DNA of 64,000 nucleotides. It comes from Talinum fruticosum (lineage: Eukaryota; Streptophyta; Magnoliopsida; Caryophyllales; Talinaceae). Of this stretch, positions 22,413-36,700 are shown piece by piece. Location of the stretch: contig JAITYX010000052.1 in assembly GCA_021018815.1 (NCBI GenBank), positions 672,501 through 736,500 of the forward strand, given 5' to 3'. The notes beneath the pieces are model-generated. The model was not told the origin of the DNA and ran no database searches. It saw nothing but the letters and a program-made list of their open reading frames with translations. Every line of letters begins with the position of its first letter. The stretch's first letter is position 1. Made by a program: the position numbers and the translations under genes.

Positions 22413-23404
22413 TTGTTATTTATTTGTGTACGTTTTATAATATTTGATTAGAGAAAAATTGATATTGTCTTTTAAATAAAATGAATAACAATGACTACTA
22501 TATAGACATAGATGAAGTTTAAAATCAGTCGGTTGAAACTAAACGATGGCTACTTGCACAAATTATTTATTTAAGAAAATGTGATGAAATAAAATTTAAA
22601 ATGAAAATTTATTTAAGGAGAGAAAATTCTTTAATGGAAACTATTATAAATTATACAAACAAATTAATTATAATCTAATTATGAAATTTATTTGTATAAC
22701 CTATTAAAGGAAATTTGTTTCTATAAATAAGTTATTTTAAAACAGTTTTTTCTAGAAATATAATCTATTTATTCAACGAAATGGGAGGAAAAACATATAA
22801 AATGAAAATAATTTTTAATTTTTTAAACTGGTTTTTGTTTTCCCTATTTTTTTACTTATTATAAAATATGCATGAGCTGTTTCGAATTTAGGTCGGGTTG
22901 GGTCGATTTTAAATAAAATTACATTTTGTTCCCACTCATTTGGATCAAATTGCTTTTTTTTAATCATCAATTTGATTTGTCTCATGATTTTGTTTAACTT
23001 GTTGACATATGAATTGTTAAGTAGAGAACTTCATGTAGAGTTGAAAGCATGACAGTAGATTAAGAGCTAACTATGAATTGTTAAGTAGAGGTGTATGATT
23101 TTTTTGTTTAACTATGAATTGTATGGACGTATATAGAGTTCATAATTTATTCATGTATGTTGTTAACTATGAAGGAAGTGTATGAAAGAGGTGTACAGTT
23201 GAATTGTTACTTTAAATTTTTTTTATTTTTATTTATTGTTAGGTGTATGTTTTTGTTCATATTATTTAATTGATTGAAGACACTTAAATGAATTTATCAC
23301 TTAAATGAATTTATCCCTAAAATAATTTAATAATTTTTATTTTAAAATATTTTATTAAATGAATTATCATTTTACTTCCTTTAATAATCTTGTAAACTAT
23401 TATC

Positions 23405-23770
23405 TTGTAAACTAATATGAACAAAAATTATTATCTTGGATCAAAAAAATAATGTTGTAAACTATTATTCAAATGAAAGTTTTTTTAAAAAAATTATGGA
23501 AAAAATAACTTAATACTTCAATTTAAAATCTCACATTATTTAATATATGCTGGAGGGAATTTAAACTCTCACCTTATTTAATTATTTTGTAAACTAATAT
23601 CAACAAAAACTATTGTCTTGGATAAAAAAAATTTCTTGTAAACTATTATTCAAATAAAAGTTTTTTAAAAAAATTTGAGAAAAAAAGAACTTAATACTTT
23701 AATTTAAAGTCTCATCTTATTTAATGCATGCTTAGGTGGAGAAAAAAATTTAACCTTTAATTTAAACTCT
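23405..23770. repeat. ~181-bp tandem duplication, AT-rich
   Basis: Units starting near 23405 and 23586 share TTGTAAACTAATAT, CTTGGAT(C/A)AAAAAAA and the TTGTAAACTATTATTCAAAT motif. A short third partial unit (CTCATCTTATTTAATGCATG) lies at the right end. Moderately diverged. Confidence 0.75.
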
Positions 23771-24447
23771 CATCTTATTTAATGCATGTTCTTATCTCTA
23801 TTACAAAACCCAAATATATATATATATATACGTACTTCCTAAAGAAAACCCTAATTTTAATTTTCCAACCCCATGCCACCCTCTCACTTTTCACGTCTCT
23901 CTCTGTTCTCATTTGTTGTTGTTTGTCGTTGTCCCCCTATGCTCTTATTTGCCCACCGTTTCTTTATCGTTGTCGCTTTCATTCACTCGTCAACGCTTCT
24001 CTACTCAATCTCGTTATCATCGTCTCTCACCTCGTTGTCCTCATCGGCTCCCTCGGTCTCTCTTTGCCTTCTTCGCGCTTCTTCGACGAATCTCCTTGAT
24101 CGACAACGTTCTCAATAAGTCTCTCTATCTTTATGTCGTTGTCTTATTTTTTAGTTTCTTTGTTTTGTTGACTTTTTTTGTTTTGGCTATAGACCGTGCT
24201 TTGAGGCCGTGGTCGTGGACAATTACTTTGACAACGACCATTTCGTCGTCGGTATAAAATACAAAAAGTCACGAATCCGATAAGATGTCTGTCGGGTACC
24301 TGGTTTCGAACTGGTTCCAAAACTTCAGGATTTGGTGGCACTGGGTTCGGAGCCGATTCTGAATTTTAAAATGCGATTCCAACCGAATCAAGGATTGGAT
24401 ACACCAAAAAGATCGGATACTTAATTATGCTCGCCTCTAGTTTAGAT

Positions 24448-26040
24448 ATAAGAAGAGGTCAATTGATATAATTAACGAGCATGCAACAACGTATTCAACA
24501 AATTATATCTGGCTACCCAACTTTGTCCTTGATAAGGTAGAGGTAAAGGATTGTGGTTTCAAGTCAAAGTGAAGCCAAGAGACTAACATCATTGCCTTGT
24601 ATTCGTTATACTTCCTTCTAAGCAAATATGCAATGAATACCATTAGTTTTTACTTTTTATGTTCGATGATTTGAACTTTTAGGTTTAAAAAATATGAAAT
24701 ATTACCTAATTGATTCCACAATTTAAAATATAATTTGGTAGTAATTGTAATATGGATCGCAAGTAACTCGAAATTATGCTAATGTGACAATCGTCTTGTA
24801 TAAATAAGTTTTCGAAAAGTGAAAACGTAATTAGCTTAACTTTAAAAATCAAAACTTTATCAAATCATTGTTTCTCCCCGAAACATTTTAAATTCATGAT
24901 TGAGTTACCATTTATGCACAATTACACACGCATAAACACCATCAAAATTGTTATTGTTGTTTCTTCTTAATTATTTTTAAGCATATTCCACTTTGTTTTG
25001 TCCTTTATTTCCAAGGTTGTTATAATGCTTATGTCCGTTGTCATAAGTTATGACATTAAGAAATTATAAAAATATATAATCCAAAAGAAAAGATATTTTG
25101 GCTCAACAAATCAAGGGACAAGACCCTAATTAGACCACCTCAAATCTTTAGAAAATAAGTCAACATATTTCCATTGTATCTTGTTTTGGATAAAAGAAGA
25201 GAGATTCATTAATGTAAAACACGGTATTAATGAAAATCCTTAAAAATATTAAAACAAAGCACACTCTCCAAACCACTAATATAAGTGTCCGGTCAACTAA
25301 CTCTAAACTTATGTTATAATTTTATTACTGATAACTTTCGTCAATATCACTACACTTTTTCTTGAATGATACGAGTGTAAAATCATACAACAATTATTCA
25401 TTTATCATTTATATATTACATATGAAAGAATATCGCATAAAACATCACTGAATGAAAATAAGCAAGAATTTGTTCGTTTTAATGATCAAACCGACATTCA
25501 ACACAAGGATAAAACTAAGGTGGTGTCGGTAGTGGCCATCCCTCCCCCTCCTCCCAATTTTTATCATGTATTATTATGAACAAGAGCAGAGCATCAATAA
25601 TACTGAGCACAAATGGAAATTTGATGGAATTGAAACTTGTAATTTGAGCCACCTGTGTCGTATATTAACGATGAAACTACTTTCAACAAATATATTATAA
25701 TTTATTGTTCATTTTGCTAAACTATTGGTCAAAATTACCGAATTTTGACCGTAAACATTGAAGATGGTGATCGTTCATACGAAAACAATTGATACTTGAT
25801 CACTTTTAATGAAAATTTTCTAATTCCACCTCTAATTTATATATAATTAATCTTAACGGTTAATGGCAGTGATGAGCCATGTTAGCATCCATGCTTGCAC
25901 AAAGTGCAAAGTCTGCATCTGAAAAAGTGAAATGCAGAGGCCCAAAATCTATTCTGCTACGATATCAGCGGCTAAATTATCAGCATCACACATATATAAT
26001 TATAGACATCCACACCTGGTTAGCTTGATTCCAGGGCCAG
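24448..26040. other. Intergenic region upstream of the kinase gene
   Basis: AT-rich with no recognisable gene, RNA or transposon end. The last few hundred bases presumably hold the kinase promoter. I could not pick a convincing TATA box. Confidence 0.4.
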
Positions 26041-26099
26041 TGGTCAACCATCTCACTCTGAGTCCGAGTCTCTCAACTAAAAAATACTGGGCTAGGTGT

Positions 26100-27716
26100 C
26101 GAGGTGGGGTCCTCCCCAAGAACCCATCTTGCATCGGACTCTCACCTTCCTGTCTCTCTCTCTCTCCCTCTCTCTGCCCCCTTTTCTCTCTGACTCTCTC
26201 TCCTGCCTGTTGTCTGCATATTTTTTCCCATTTTCTCTTTGCCAACGGATTTTGCCCAAGCAGGAAAAAGGGGAAAAAGGATAAAGGGAAATCAAATCGA
26301 AATCAAAAGAGGCTGCTCTTTGTGAAGAGAGAGAAATTGAGCAGATTCGATCTCAGTAAATCAGCCAAATCAGGCACTCCTTGCTTCTGTTCTCTGTTCT
26401 GGTCGTGGTCGAACTCTAAAGTGCAATCAGCAGCGCCGAATCGGGTTGCTGACGGAGTAGTCGAGGGCGCCCATCGTTGTCAGCTAAATCGAACCCGATT
26501 TTCAAGGTTGTGAAGAGCTTTTTCTATTGCCCTTTTCGATTCAGTAGGTGCCCATGCTCGAAAACCCTAGGTTTTGATGTTGGGAACTTCAAATCTTTGA
26601 TTTTTCCCCTGTTTATTTGAAGCTGAGTGCTAGTTCTGGTTGAAATTCTAAGTTTTGGGTTGGGTTTGTGGCAAAGTTTTGATTTTTCTGATAATCTTTG
26701 ACTTTAATACGAACGCAATTGTCGACTTATAGGTCTCAATTAGATCATGCCTTTTTTGTACATCGTTTGATTTCATTTTATCTTTTCATTTTATCCTTTT
26801 GTGGTACCACTTCGGCCTTTTGAAAAATATTGTGATTTCACAATGCCGAGATTTCAGGTGTTGTCTTTTTCCAATCCAATTTTGTGGTTTTAGTGTCTTA
26901 TGGGCGGTTTATGCAATTGGAATTGAGCAGAAAGTGAATCCGGAGTGAAGTAGAAGTTAAGACTACTAAGATCAGAGATTTGTGGCTTTGCGTAAAAATG
27001 GAATCTTTCTTGACTTGGTTTGCTTCAATGCCAAATGGAATATTAGTATACACATGATCTAGAGCAGAGCCTAGTTTCTAATGCTTGTCAGCGATGTTCT
27101 ATACATTGTATGCTAATGAATTTTGTGCAAGCTGTGATGCTTCTTGGAAGTAGTTATGATTGATTTACACATTTATTCTTCTTGTGCAGGCATTTGATAC
27201 TGCTTATTTTGCTGGTGCTTTAAAGGACTTACAGTTGGACTCTGGGTCAACATTTAGTCTTTTGCTACTTTCTTTGTTGTGGGATTCAAAAGATAAAGGG
27301 AATGGGTCCGAGTCTTTGATGCCCATTCCCGAACAATGCACCGTCGACTTATTTCCTGATTTTGTTTGGTGGCATTTGCTTCTATCTCTGGCTTTTTACT
27401 TGCATTAAACAGAATCCTGATTTTATCTCTGTGTCGACAGAGGTAGTGGATCCTGGGGGACCCAAAGTTCTACCTTATAGTATTTAAGTTATTAGAAGTT
27501 TAGAACGGCTGTTCCTTCCTAGGTGGCAGACCAGTGTATATAAGGTAATTGTTCAGTGAATTATACCCTCAAATAATTGGTTGATGAACTGTGGGGAGAT
27601 GCTGCCAAATTGGAAGAAGCCTAATATTAATTCAATTCTTGTCTCCATGTATTCTTCTATGGTGTTTTCCACATCTGTTACTGAAGAGGATGTAAATATT
27701 GTACTCTAAGAAAACA
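26100..27716 (+). other. Probable 5' leader of the kinase gene with leader intron
   Basis: A CT-rich patch (26150-26215), typical of plant leaders, is followed by TTCAAG|GTTGTG at 26507. An acceptor CTTGTGCAG ends at 27189. Removing 26507-27189 leaves a spliced leader before the ATG at 27717. Short upstream ATGs occur in the leader. Inferred only. Confidence 0.4.
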
Positions 27717-30700
27717 ATGGAGGTGCCGGAGAAAAAATATCCTGTGGATGCCAAGGATTACAAGTTGTATGAGGAAATTGGGGAAGGCGTGAGTGCTACT
27801 GTGTACAGGGCTCTTTGTATACCATTCAATGAGATTGTTGCTATCAAGGTCCTCGATCTTGAGAGGTGCAGTAATGACCTGGTACGGCTGCTTTTTCATC
27901 CTCATGTTTTTGTAATATGTTATGAGAGGCTTTTCGTCAAGTCTAACCACTGCTCCTTTCCGCTATGCTTCATTTTCCTGGCTATGTACTTTTTTGATGC
28001 ATGTTCTGCAAAACATCTGATTTCTGCTTTTATGTTATGTTTGGTAGGGTACTAGGGCCCAGTGTAATGCAATTCTATGTTATCACTGGAAGAAAATTGA
28101 CTGAAATTCTACTATCAATTACATTGTCTTCCATTGCATTAACCTTACTAAACATACCACTGATGCTCCTAAGGTAGCATGTGTAAATTGTAATTATGTA
28201 GAGCTTCACCATCACCTGAAAGTGATCTAATTTAGGGAATTACTGACATAATACTCCTTTTTTTTTCAAAATCATTATTCCAGTTGACTTTCACAGTGGT
28301 GCTCAATATCTATATAAAAAAAGAAAGAATAGCGTGGGAAAGAAGAATAGGTAAGTATCTGTGGGGTTTTACTGCCCTGATTTGCTGCAAAACATGGATG
28401 CATGGCGGGATCTACCAGATCGCAGCCTGTCCATGATCCCAAACGGGGGTGAGTGAATCCAGTCTGTGAAAATGGGTGACTGGAAGTGTTTTCTTCTGCC
28501 CCTAAAATTAAACCAACTAAAACAAAATAATTTTTTAAAAAAATAATTAAGACCCAATTTCAGCCAGCTTGGCTTTTATTAATTTTTCTTTACAAGATTT
28601 AAGAGAGAATCTGGAGACTTCAAATAAATAAAGGAGATTCTTGAGGCAGATGGCATCTTTTTGGAATCTAGACACCTCTAAAAGTCATGGGAAGAGAGTG
28701 CAACAAAGACAAGAGAACACCGGAGAATAGGAAGAACTGCGGTTCCTAGGCGAAGAGCAGGTGAGCTGCGGGAGAGGAAATTTATAAAACGAGAGAACGG
28801 AAGGGGGTGGGTGGGTGGGAAGGTGTGTGGGTTTCTTAAATGTCTTCTAACAATGCGTTGATTTCCCTATTGTAAGTTCTTTAATTATTGTTTTGGAGCA
28901 ATATTTTTAGTTAGAGGTTGAGTATTGTTTTGAAGCAGTATTTTTAATTGGAGCTTTACTTAACTCTAATTTTTTAACTCTAAATTCTTAATAATGGGAT
29001 TTAAATTGCACAATATTTCTTGTAAAAAGAAATAAATGTAGCTTTTGAGGAATTCAACCTCTTTTTAAAAAGTGTATAATTTTTGGAAACAAAATTTATT
29101 TTGCAAAGCATGCTAAAATAATTTATCAGCAACTTGCTCATTAGTAATTAAACGTAAGACTTCATAATTCATTGTGCCAGTGCCATGACTCTGATAAACT
29201 TTTAACGGTGAATTAAGATCCAAAATATCTCATTGGAAGAGCCTAACGCCCTCTCTAGGGATCTTAATAGTATATCGAAGTGTGAACTTGTTTATCCACT
29301 TTAGGTGATAACGCGTTACTGGTAACTATGTGTGGGGCATGTCGGGGATGATGCCTTGTAATTGAGGATATTTCTGATGGGGCGGTGTTAAGACTTGGTG
29401 TCTTAGGTGGAGCTTCATTTTGTGTGGGTAAATGATTGATGGCCCATATGGTGAGTTGCAATCTTGATGATTTAGATGTATCAATGTCCATTAAGATTCA
29501 TTATATATATTATTAATTCAGGTGCATTAATCTGTGTGGTTGCAATCTGGGAATTCTATCTTAGTAGTTTTCCATACCTTTTAAAAAGATCGTCTTACTT
29601 TCAATACTCAACTTAAGATTCATTATATATATATATCAATGTCCATTAGTAACTTAAAAGATCATCTTACTTTCTCCTATGATCAAGATTATAGAATTGT
29701 TTAAAATACTTACGTACTTTTATGCAATGTAGCAATATAGACTTATATGGATATCTCTACGCCTTACCAAAACAGGGCCCACATTGGGAGTTTTAGCCCT
29801 TGTTTGGCAATTAGCTAACACAAAAGCTGTTAGCGGTTAGCTACTTGTATTAGCTGTTTGAAACATTAGGTGTTTGAGGAAAAGGTGTGGTAAAATTAGC
29901 TGCTTCAAAATTGTTTGGTGAAATTCCATTTATGCCCTTAGCTCAACTTTATTAATTGTTTTGTACATTATAATTGTTTTTATTCCATATTCATATTTCT
30001 TCACAACATTAATTAACAATTATGTGATATATAAAATTACATTTATACCTTCTCCATAATTTTAATTATGAATATTTTTTGAGGTTTATTTTTAATAATA
30101 CATTTGACATTTCTGGGACAAAACTATTAACTTAAATATTCATAATCATCTTCTAATTTCCAATGGCTATTAGCATAATTTCACTATAATGTGAAGAGTA
30201 ATATAGTAGCTTCAAGTATCAATTGTAATAAGTTTTTCCAAAGAGCTTTTTGTAAAATAGCTTTTTGGTCAAAAAGTTATTCTAAAAACTCTTTATGAAA
30301 CAATCCAATTAGGTTTTTGACCAGTCAAACATAAAAAAAAAAGCTTTTTGGAGGCAAAAGCTCTTTGCCAAACACCCACTTTTAGTTGATGTATTAGTAA
30401 TAAGGACTCATAGAAAAATACGAGAATCAATCATGGAAACATGTGAGAGTGTCTTCCGATACTCAACTACTTGGTACCATTGTCTTCATCAACTTCATTC
30501 TTGAAATTTTACATGGGTTAATAGCCATTACTTACAAACTTTGCCATCAAATGCATTGATTGAGAAGGTGTATATAAATAACAACTGGTATGAAAAACTA
30601 CTAAGATAGAATTCCCCAATTGCAACCAGTCAAAATCACAAAACACTGCCCACTTTAGTGGGAAGTCTAATGATTGGGCCCATAACTCATCGCCACTTAG

Positions 30701-33700
30701 CCGAAAAGCGGAAAGCCTTGTTGATAATCTTTGTAGGCACGGAGCTTGTAAGCTTAATATCCTTCTCTCAGTTTAGTGATGTGGGACAAAGTCCCGTTAC
30801 TTACATTCACGCATACTTGGGGCATTACAATATTCCTGTTTTCCTTTATAATGAGACTGGAGAACATATGTTTTAACATTAGTCAAATAGAAAAGGACAA
30901 TTCCTTTGAAATGGTGGTGTACCTTACATTCTTGTGGAAGCTTGTGGTGTTTTTATTATGGAGCCTAAAAAATTTTTTAGATTTCGATTTTGAATTGTTC
31001 TTGTTGGATAGAATCTACGACATAAATCATATTGATGAAGTTCCTTGGCAGTAAAATGCTGGTGTTACTGAATACTCCATGAAATTATGCAGGATGGAAT
31101 TCGTCGAGAGGTGCATACGATGAGTTTAATTGATCATCCAAATGTGCTACGGGCTCATTGCTCCTTTACTGACCGCCACCACCTTTGGGTTGTGATGCCG
31201 TATATGGCTGGAGGATCTTGCCTGCACATAATGAAGTTCTCCTTCCCTGAAGGCTTCGAAGAGGCTGTTATTGCTACGTTGCTTCGTGAAACTCTGAAAG
31301 CTCTTGTTTATCTTCATGCTCACGGTCATATCCATAGAGATGTGAAGGTATTTGTTTCCACGATATACCTTGGTTTTGTTATTTTTCATCCAGTAATTTG
31401 TGAACATTCGAAAGCCTGTTAGATTGGAGATTGTGGACCTTGAACAGCCAATGGGGTTCCAATGGGGATATGAAATGTATATGTTGATTAGGAAATTGTA
31501 AGTGAATTCCATTGCACTAAACCATATAAATGTGTGTGTTGATTAAAAAAGATTTTTGGGACTAAACGTTTATAATGCTGAAGGGCTTATGCCTAAAGCT
31601 GTTTGCGAAGCGTCATTAAGTGCTACTTTTTGAGCTAATGAACATTCCTATTTTTTAAAGTATAAATCTCAGAAAATTTTGGAAGCCTATCACTTCACTA
31701 TTTATGAAGAGAGACTAAATGTAACATGTAAGTTTTCTCTATAAAGAACGCTTCTTCATGGTCACCTAATTTGGTGCACCTCCCTTGGATTTTTGATATA
31801 TGATATCCATTCTATATCACAATTCGTGTGGGAATCGGTCTCTCTGCTTGTAGAAATACTTACGAGGTAAAACTTCCTACATTTGGATCTTCCTAGACCT
31901 TGCGAAAGCGGATCTACGTTGAGAGTTGCATAGTTCATGTTTGATACAAAACATAGGGTTCATGTTCCAAATCGTCCTAATTGGTGGCTGCAAATGGTTC
32001 AGTCAACCAGAAAATTTTGAATTGGTGGAGGAAATCAAAGATTTAGTGTTGAAAATTTGGACATAAATCGATGGTTAAACCTAATAGTACTGACCCCGTC
32101 AAGGAGAGAGACAAATTGCCCACGCAAAGAGACCTACCAGTAGCATATATGCTAACAGATCTTTCTTCGCATATTTACTTTGTTTTCTCATGGCTTTTTA
32201 GTTGGATTAAACAAAACGTGAGATACGAAACTTAAGGGTAATAAGTCGAATTTGTTACACCCACAAACAAAACGTGGATGAAACAAAACGTGAAAATAAA
32301 GCGTGTCCTTTATTTGACTGATTTGATGTCTGAGAAATGGTATCCTCAAACCTTTTGCCTGCAGGCTGGAAATATTTTACTTGACACCAATGGTGCTGTA
32401 AAGTTGGCGGACTTCGGGGTGTCAGCTTGCATGTTTGACACTGGTGATAGACAGCGGTCTAGAAATACCTTTGTTGGTACCCCATGCTGGTACTTTGGGC
32501 CTCTTTTACTGATCATACTATCGATGCATTTTGTTTCCTTTTCTTTGTTGGTGTGTGCATATCAGATTAGTAGTTTCTCAATGATTCAACTGAAAAATGT
32601 TGCAGGATGGCTCCCGAGTTATGCAGCAATTGCATGGATATGATTTTAAGTATGTCTACCTATTTGCCAGCCTCCCCCCTCCCCGGGTTGCTTTCCAGTC
32701 ATTTACTTTTGTGAATCTGTTATTTTGGATTTGTCCATTCCCATTCTCAAATGTTCAAAAGATTTTATATGTTTAGCTACAAGCTGTTTTGAGGACAAAG
32801 CACATGTAATCTGGCTCTTGAATTTACTGATGCATCATTAGCACATCTGATATATATTTATAGATTGTTAATATGTCATCTTGTGCAGTTGATTCATTCA
32901 TATATAACTGTCTCAATTTCACTGACCCTGAGTTCTTTGGATCATCCTTGTGCACAAACAGAGCAGATATATGGTCCTTTGGAATAACAGCACTTGAGCT
33001 TGCTCATGGTCATGCACCATTTTCCAAGTATCCCCCAATGAAGGTAGTTCAACTTCACCAGTGAATACGAGGTAGTGGTAATTAGGCATCATAATTACTG
33101 TTTCATGCTTTTAAAATTTTGTAGGTTTTACTGATGACCTTGCAAAATGCTCCCCTGGTCTTGACTATGAGAGAGATAAGCGATTCACAAAGGTTTGTCC
33201 TTTAATCTAGTTTTTTTTCGTGCTTGTTTTCTTTTGGCAATCTTGTGGTTGCTTTAGTTTTAATTAGGTTTTTGTTTGCCCTTTTTGTTTTTATTTTTTA
33301 AAAACAAATTACATTTTTCCTTATAATGATGCAGTCTTTTAAAGAGTTGGTGGCTGCATGTTTGGTGAAGGATCCAAAGAAACGGCCCAGTTCAGAGAAA
33401 CTTCTTAAGCATCATTTCTTCAAACATGCAAAGTCAAGTGACTTTTTAGCTCGTACAATACTTGATGGGCTACCCCCGCTTGGGGAACGTTTTAGGATGC
33501 TGAAGGTTTGTTGACTTTTTCATGCATGCATCAACGGCTTCTTGTCCTCTACATTGAATTAGCTGTTGTCAAATTTATTCCCACTCTCCCAAATATGTTC
33601 TGTCACTAATAATGCTTATTGTTACTTGTTTAGGCAAAAGAAGCCGATCTTCTTATCCAGAATAAGGCTTTGTATGGGGACAAGGAGCAGTTATCCCAGG

Positions 33701-36700
33701 TAACATTCTGTCTCTGTCTTTCCCCCTGCCCCCCTCCCCCAACTCACACTCACACAAGTACACTCACAAATTGTTTTACTTTGCAAGAAGGGTATTTTTT
33801 AAATGATAAAATATTTGATGTGTGGATTCTGATGTGCTGAACTGCTGATGCAGTGTTTTCTTTTGTTCTGTTGTTTATCTAAAGGCTCGCGTGCCTTTTC
33901 ATGTTTAGAACTTGGCTTCATTGTTTTGCAAAGGTGTAGCACTTTCCCAAATCATCTTCAGCTTGATAGATTAGTAAAGTCGTTGATCTTTCTGAAATTT
34001 ATCTTATGTCCATTTTCTTTGCCAAGCTGGCCTTGTTTGATTGAGGTTATTGGTCTTAGGGTTATTGACACTTTAGTACCTTGTACTATCGACAAATGAT
34101 AAAAAAGTAGCTCAGCGAAAATAATAAATTACTACCCTGAGGTACTATATAATGTTGTTTAATTGTAAAAGTTTCCTTTTATGGACGATACCTCAGGGTA
34201 GTAATTTATTACTTTCGATACTTGAGTGACTTTTTTATTATTTGTCAATAATACAGGGTACTAAAGTGTCATGTGTATTGGATTTAAATCCTGAGTCCAG
34301 GAACACAACCCAATAGCATGTCTATGGTATCTGTTTGAAACGTAAAAATAACTGTCTTTGAATTCAATGTTGGACGATCCATGCATTGTGAGCTATCCAG
34401 GTTCCTGTTTAATGTAGGCTAATGTTTTCAGGGAGCCCTACTTTTTTGGGAGGTAGTTATTGATATAAGGTGTAAATCATCTAGTTGAAATTTTGCAATA
34501 TTAGTAATGTATTTTCTAAGTGTATGGAAAAATCATTTATGAAAAAGGTATGATTTCTGAAAAAACCAAAGGTCATCTATTTATTGACCATGAAGTTAAT
34601 AACACCTCCTAGAAAACACAATTGCATTTAAGGGTAACCATTAACTTTGATTAAAGCAAACAAAAGGTGATCTCATCTTAGTTTTGGTCTGTTCGGAGTT
34701 GTGATGCCTCATTAAATTTCCAAGTAATATTGGTTTGAGGTGTGGAAATTGTGGTTTAGTATCAATACAGATAAGGAGCTAAAAGACCTGTAGTTGAGGT
34801 AGACTTAAAAAATGACCACATCATGATAAATTAGGTTAGTCTTGATAAGTGAGATTGTTGATATTGTACTTATATACCCAATTAAGGCTGTAGGAGGAGA
34901 TTAAAGAATAATTTACATGAATTAGTTTGAGGTGCTTCCCATGATGAGAAACTTCTCATAGGAAGTAATTTCAATTTTCAAATGAGGCATACTGTCATAG
35001 AGGTCAAAGATGATGAGTACACTAGGGCACATGGAGACTTTGGATATAGAGAGTTAAGCAATGGAGGAGTAGCGTTTATTTGGTGATCTTGTGCATTCCC
35101 AGAAGTTGCACACAAAAACGCAGATTGCTGCTTTCAGCCTAGGGATTGACAAGTCAATGACAACTCATCTTGTTTTTTCTTTTGGTGGTGGATGTCAGAT
35201 TATAAGGTAGAGGAAACAGAGGCAGTGCATCTTTACTAGGATTAAATGGAGGATGTTGACAATTGACATTGCACCAATTGCTTGAGGAGGCTATAATAAA
35301 GGGTTGTAGAAAGAAAGAGGGTTTCAAAACATGATGACACTGCTTCATGTGGAGGCAGTTACAGGAATTATATGTAGTTGAACTTAAGAAATTCTTGGGT
35401 CTCGAAAAGAATGTAATAGATCAAGAGGATGGATCATGATTTTGAGATGAAGAAGTGGTATAAAAATCATAGAAAAACAAGCCACTTACCCTGATTCAGC
35501 AAATAGTGGCTCAGGGAAAGAGTAGGGGACAAATTGGTAAAGAAGTGGAGAAGTGTTTTCCGAAGCCAAGTCTACAATTTTAGCCTTCATTCATCAATTT
35601 ATTCCACAGTGCTAAGATATATCAAATTATTGTATTGTGTATTTTCTTCTTATTTGTTTGCAACAAGAAGATCAAAATTGATGTACAGACCATGGTGTCA
35701 TGCTTGACGTCTGAGTGGTTTTTTTTTTTTGGGGCGGGAGGTGTTTCTAGCAAGTTAGGAGTTATAGATGAGTTGTTTCCATGGGTTAAAAACAATTGAT
35801 CGCCTACTGTTTTTCTAGAAAAGGATGGTATACGCTCAATTCTCAATAGACTGTAAGGAGCTGTTGATTACTTCATTCTGTTTGGTCATATCAATCTTAT
35901 TGCTTCCATTAGTTGCCAATAATTTGGAGAGCTTTACTACATGAGGTTACCTCTGTTTGTTTCACCAGCTTTGCTCTATTTTCTGTCTTGAGAAGAATCT
36001 GTGTTAGACAGCGCTATAACTGTGTACTCCTCTGATTCAATTCATTGATCTTTAGAAATAGTTGCTTTATTCTAATCTTTTTAGCCTGTGTTGCAGCAAG
36101 AGTACATTCGAGGCATTAGTGCCTGGAATTTCAACTTGGAAGATTTGAAGAATCAGGCTGCCCTTGTAAGCCCTCATCCTTCTTCTGTTCTGTCTTCTTG
36201 TCTCTGCAGGCATCTTTGCTTGTGGTTGTGAATATCCATGTTTTTGTGTGCTTGTTTTTTGCTTGTACGCTCTGAGACTGCTCTTACTGAAGAAGAAGGT
36301 GACTCCCATTTTTCACTCATGCTGCAGATTCAAGATGATGATAGTTGCTCAACTCTGAAAAACCCTGAACCAGATGTGAAACAAAAGAACAGGCATGACG
36401 ATTATGCTTTTCATACAGGAAAACAATCGCCTGATGGGACTAATAATTCAAATACTTCAGATAGCCATGAGGTACCTTGCTTTGTTTATTTCACCAGCTA
36501 AATGTTACGCAAAATATCTGGAAATGCATGTTGCTGTCGTTGTCTTCATTGACAGATCTACTATCTGTTTCAGGATGGGTTTGATGATCTTGACAGTCTG
36601 GAGGGTTCACTTGCTTCATTTCCCATTAAACCTCTGCAGGCTCTCAAGTATGAATGCCTTTCCTTTCCAGTATTTTTCTTTGGTGAAGTAGTTCCTGACA

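Larger units (their letters stand above)
22189..24439. mobile_element. hAT-like non-autonomous element with 8-bp target duplication
   Basis: The left terminus TAGGGGTGAATA and right terminus (rc TAGAGGCGAGCATA) are diverged inverted repeats of the common plant hAT form TAGGGGTG. Flanking octamers GTTTGGAC (22181-22188) and GTTTAGAT (24440-24447) match at six of eight positions. Subterminal zones carry words such as GGTACCCGA and GGGTACC. No transposase is visible. The interior includes a Helitron-like end at 22384, AT-rich duplicated DNA (23405-23770) and a pyrimidine-rich, more GC-rich segment (23870-24260) of unknown origin. Confidence 0.65.

Noticed and set aside
23782..24257. Overlapping open frames with Ser/Leu/Phe-rich products
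   Set aside because: They arise from pyrimidine-rich DNA, overlap in three frames, show no family motif and lie inside a hAT-like element.
26000..26295. Arg/Glu-rich minus-strand open frames
   Set aside because: Translations of the CT-rich kinase leader; low-complexity artefact.
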